Below the pieces are notes generated by a model. It was not told the origin of the DNA and did not search any database. It saw nothing but the letters and a program-made list of their open reading frames with translations. A program made the position numbers and the translations under genes. A DNA stretch of 64,000 nucleotides from Todiramphus chloris collaris (taxonomy: Eukaryota; Chordata; Aves; Coraciiformes; Alcedinidae). Location of the stretch: assembly GCA_025345505.1 (NCBI GenBank), contig JANVCC010010406.1, positions 16,358,271 to 16,422,270 on the forward strand. Direction: 5' to 3'. Every line of letters begins with the position of its first letter. The first letter of the stretch is position 1. Positions 62,732-64,000 of this stretch are shown here, piece after piece.

Positions 62732-62944
62732 ATGCTATGTGATATGACCAAAGTTATGTACTGTGGTGTAGCTATATTCAAGCTTGCTGTGTCCAAGCTA
62801 GCTTTTGAACTAGCAGCAGATAGATGTCTTAATGCAGCTCTAAGCTTGATTGAATTAGTCATGGTTATTACTTCTCAAATGCAACTATACTGCGTTTGGG
62901 ACCCAGGCGTATATTACTACATGGTTTTGTACGGAGTCATATAG
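62732..62944 (+). other. Possible ancient repeat or decayed transposon (unidentified)
   Basis: The segment repeats AAGCTTG/AAGCTAGC/AACTAGC elements at about 62779, 62793, 62806 and 62842 and is less AT-rich than its flanks, which suggests the end of an old DNA element. It also happens to be open for 70 codons, with no recognisable motif. I cannot name a family. Confidence 0.2.
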
Positions 62945-64000
62945 ACATTAAAACCCTCTCAGACCTTGACAGAAATTTATTTGTGTTTTGTTAGCACTGT
63001 GGGGCTGCCCCAAGACAGCCATTTAAGAAAGGAAGTTAAGCACAGAAACACATTGTCACAACTAATCTCTAGGCATTCTGAAGAGGAAAAGAAAGAAACA
63101 AAAGCCATATACCTACTTTAAGCATTTGTAAGTGGCATTGATAGCAGAGCCCCTTAGTATTAAAAAGAAAAGAATACCAGATTCCTAAATAAAACTGATA
63201 ACAAAATGGACGTACCTAAGTGCCCCTTAGGTACATAATCATTTGGGAGGAGTTATGAAGTTGGTGAAGAGGGGAAAAGTTATTGAAGACTGAACTCTTG
63301 AACTCAGATTTCTTTCCCCAGCGAGTAAAAGTTATGAAATATTTGCAGTTCATTTTAGACTGTCTTCACTGAGTTACAACAAAAGATGTCAGTGAAGAAC
63401 CCTGAATGTCAGTACAGTAAGCAAATGAATTATCTTCTTTTTAGTTCTCCCAGTTTCTGAGAGCTGATTCCAAAACTGAAGTCACAATCTGAGTATATTA
63501 TTCTTCATTGTGTCCCTAGATGGATACATGGAGTTTGCATTTGTCTGTCTTCTTCTTGTACAAAAACTTATTATTGCATTATTGTTTATTAGGCAGCTCA
63601 ATCAAAATCAGCATAAAAAAGAGAAGCAAGTGAATCGCTTTGTTTTTTCCTCTTCATGGGGTCCACATGCCTCACTTTGGAACTCCAACCCTGGAATTTA
63701 ATCCATATTGTATACTTCCCATGGTGGTAAGAATTAATGACTGTTGTTTGGCTTATGCAGTGCAGTAGTTATATCAATATACTATGGATATACTATTTCA
63801 TCCTCTTTTGGTACTAGTTTAAGATACAGCTTTGTGGCCTAATATTAATTATTGCTGCTATATCTAAAAATGTTAACTCTTATGTGCTGAACATTTCAGA
63901 GTCACAGGTGATACAATTTATTTCACATACTCATAGAACACAATTACTGTTGGACAAATGTTACCAATCTAGTTACTGATAGCATTATTTCATACGGTCA
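62945..64000. other. AT-rich unique sequence to window end
   Basis: No gene, RNA gene or named repeat recognised. The 63-codon frame at 63510-63701 has no coding signature. Confidence 0.5.

Noticed and set aside
1-64000. CRISPR arrays, bacterial operons, rRNA or tRNA genes
   Set aside because: No spaced identical repeats, no ribosome-binding-site/ORF arrays and no cloverleaf-like segment were seen; the window is vertebrate non-coding DNA.

Overview
The window looks like a gene-free piece of a bird nuclear genome. It is AT-rich throughout, I could recognise no multi-exon gene, and no open frame is long except those inside retroelements. The interspersed repeats I can name are almost all CR1 LINEs, and two solo LTRs have avian endogenous-retrovirus architecture. 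Nothing resembling L1, Alu-type SINEs or bacterial genes is visible. A crocodilian or turtle would also carry CR1, but the LTR at 41.8-42.3 kb is of a kind I associate with birds. Whether the window is intergenic or intronic cannot be told from sequence alone.

Layout. 1-12 kb: AT-rich unique sequence, a very old CR1-like 3' end (895-1204), one exon-like open stretch on the minus strand (8.5-8.8 kb) and a 100-N assembly gap inside a poly-A region (10.97-11.17 kb). 12-31.8 kb: AT-rich sequence with one short CR1 tail (12.14-12.24 kb), many homopolymers, C/G-runs and a few simple repeats. 31.8-33.7 kb: two CR1 copies in opposite orientation. 33.7-41.8 kb: unique sequence. 41,799-42,278: a solo LTR with a 5-bp target duplication, followed about 0.6 kb later by a pair of perfect inverted repeats. 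45.4-46.7 kb: an old minus-strand CR1. 47.9-49.86 kb: two CR1 copies tail to tail. 52.76-58.60 kb: a nest made of a minus-strand CR1 split in two, two plus-strand CR1 copies in tandem, and an ERVK-like solo LTR (53,790-54,217, 6-bp target duplication) sitting at the CR1-CR1 junction; a second 100-N gap lies inside this nest. 58.7-58.9 kb: a diverged local tandem duplication. 58.9-64 kb: unique sequence with one possible old repeat near 62.8 kb.

No genes work together here. The coding-like signals are broken fragments of CR1 ORF2 (reverse transcriptase and C-terminal part), all 5'-truncated and most with stops or frameshifts. I did not find a novel system. The points worth following up are the nested repeat structure, the two datable solo LTRs, several candidate conserved non-coding stretches, a palindrome cluster, and the way A-rich sites inside CR1 have grown into long homopolymers, one of which borders an assembly gap.
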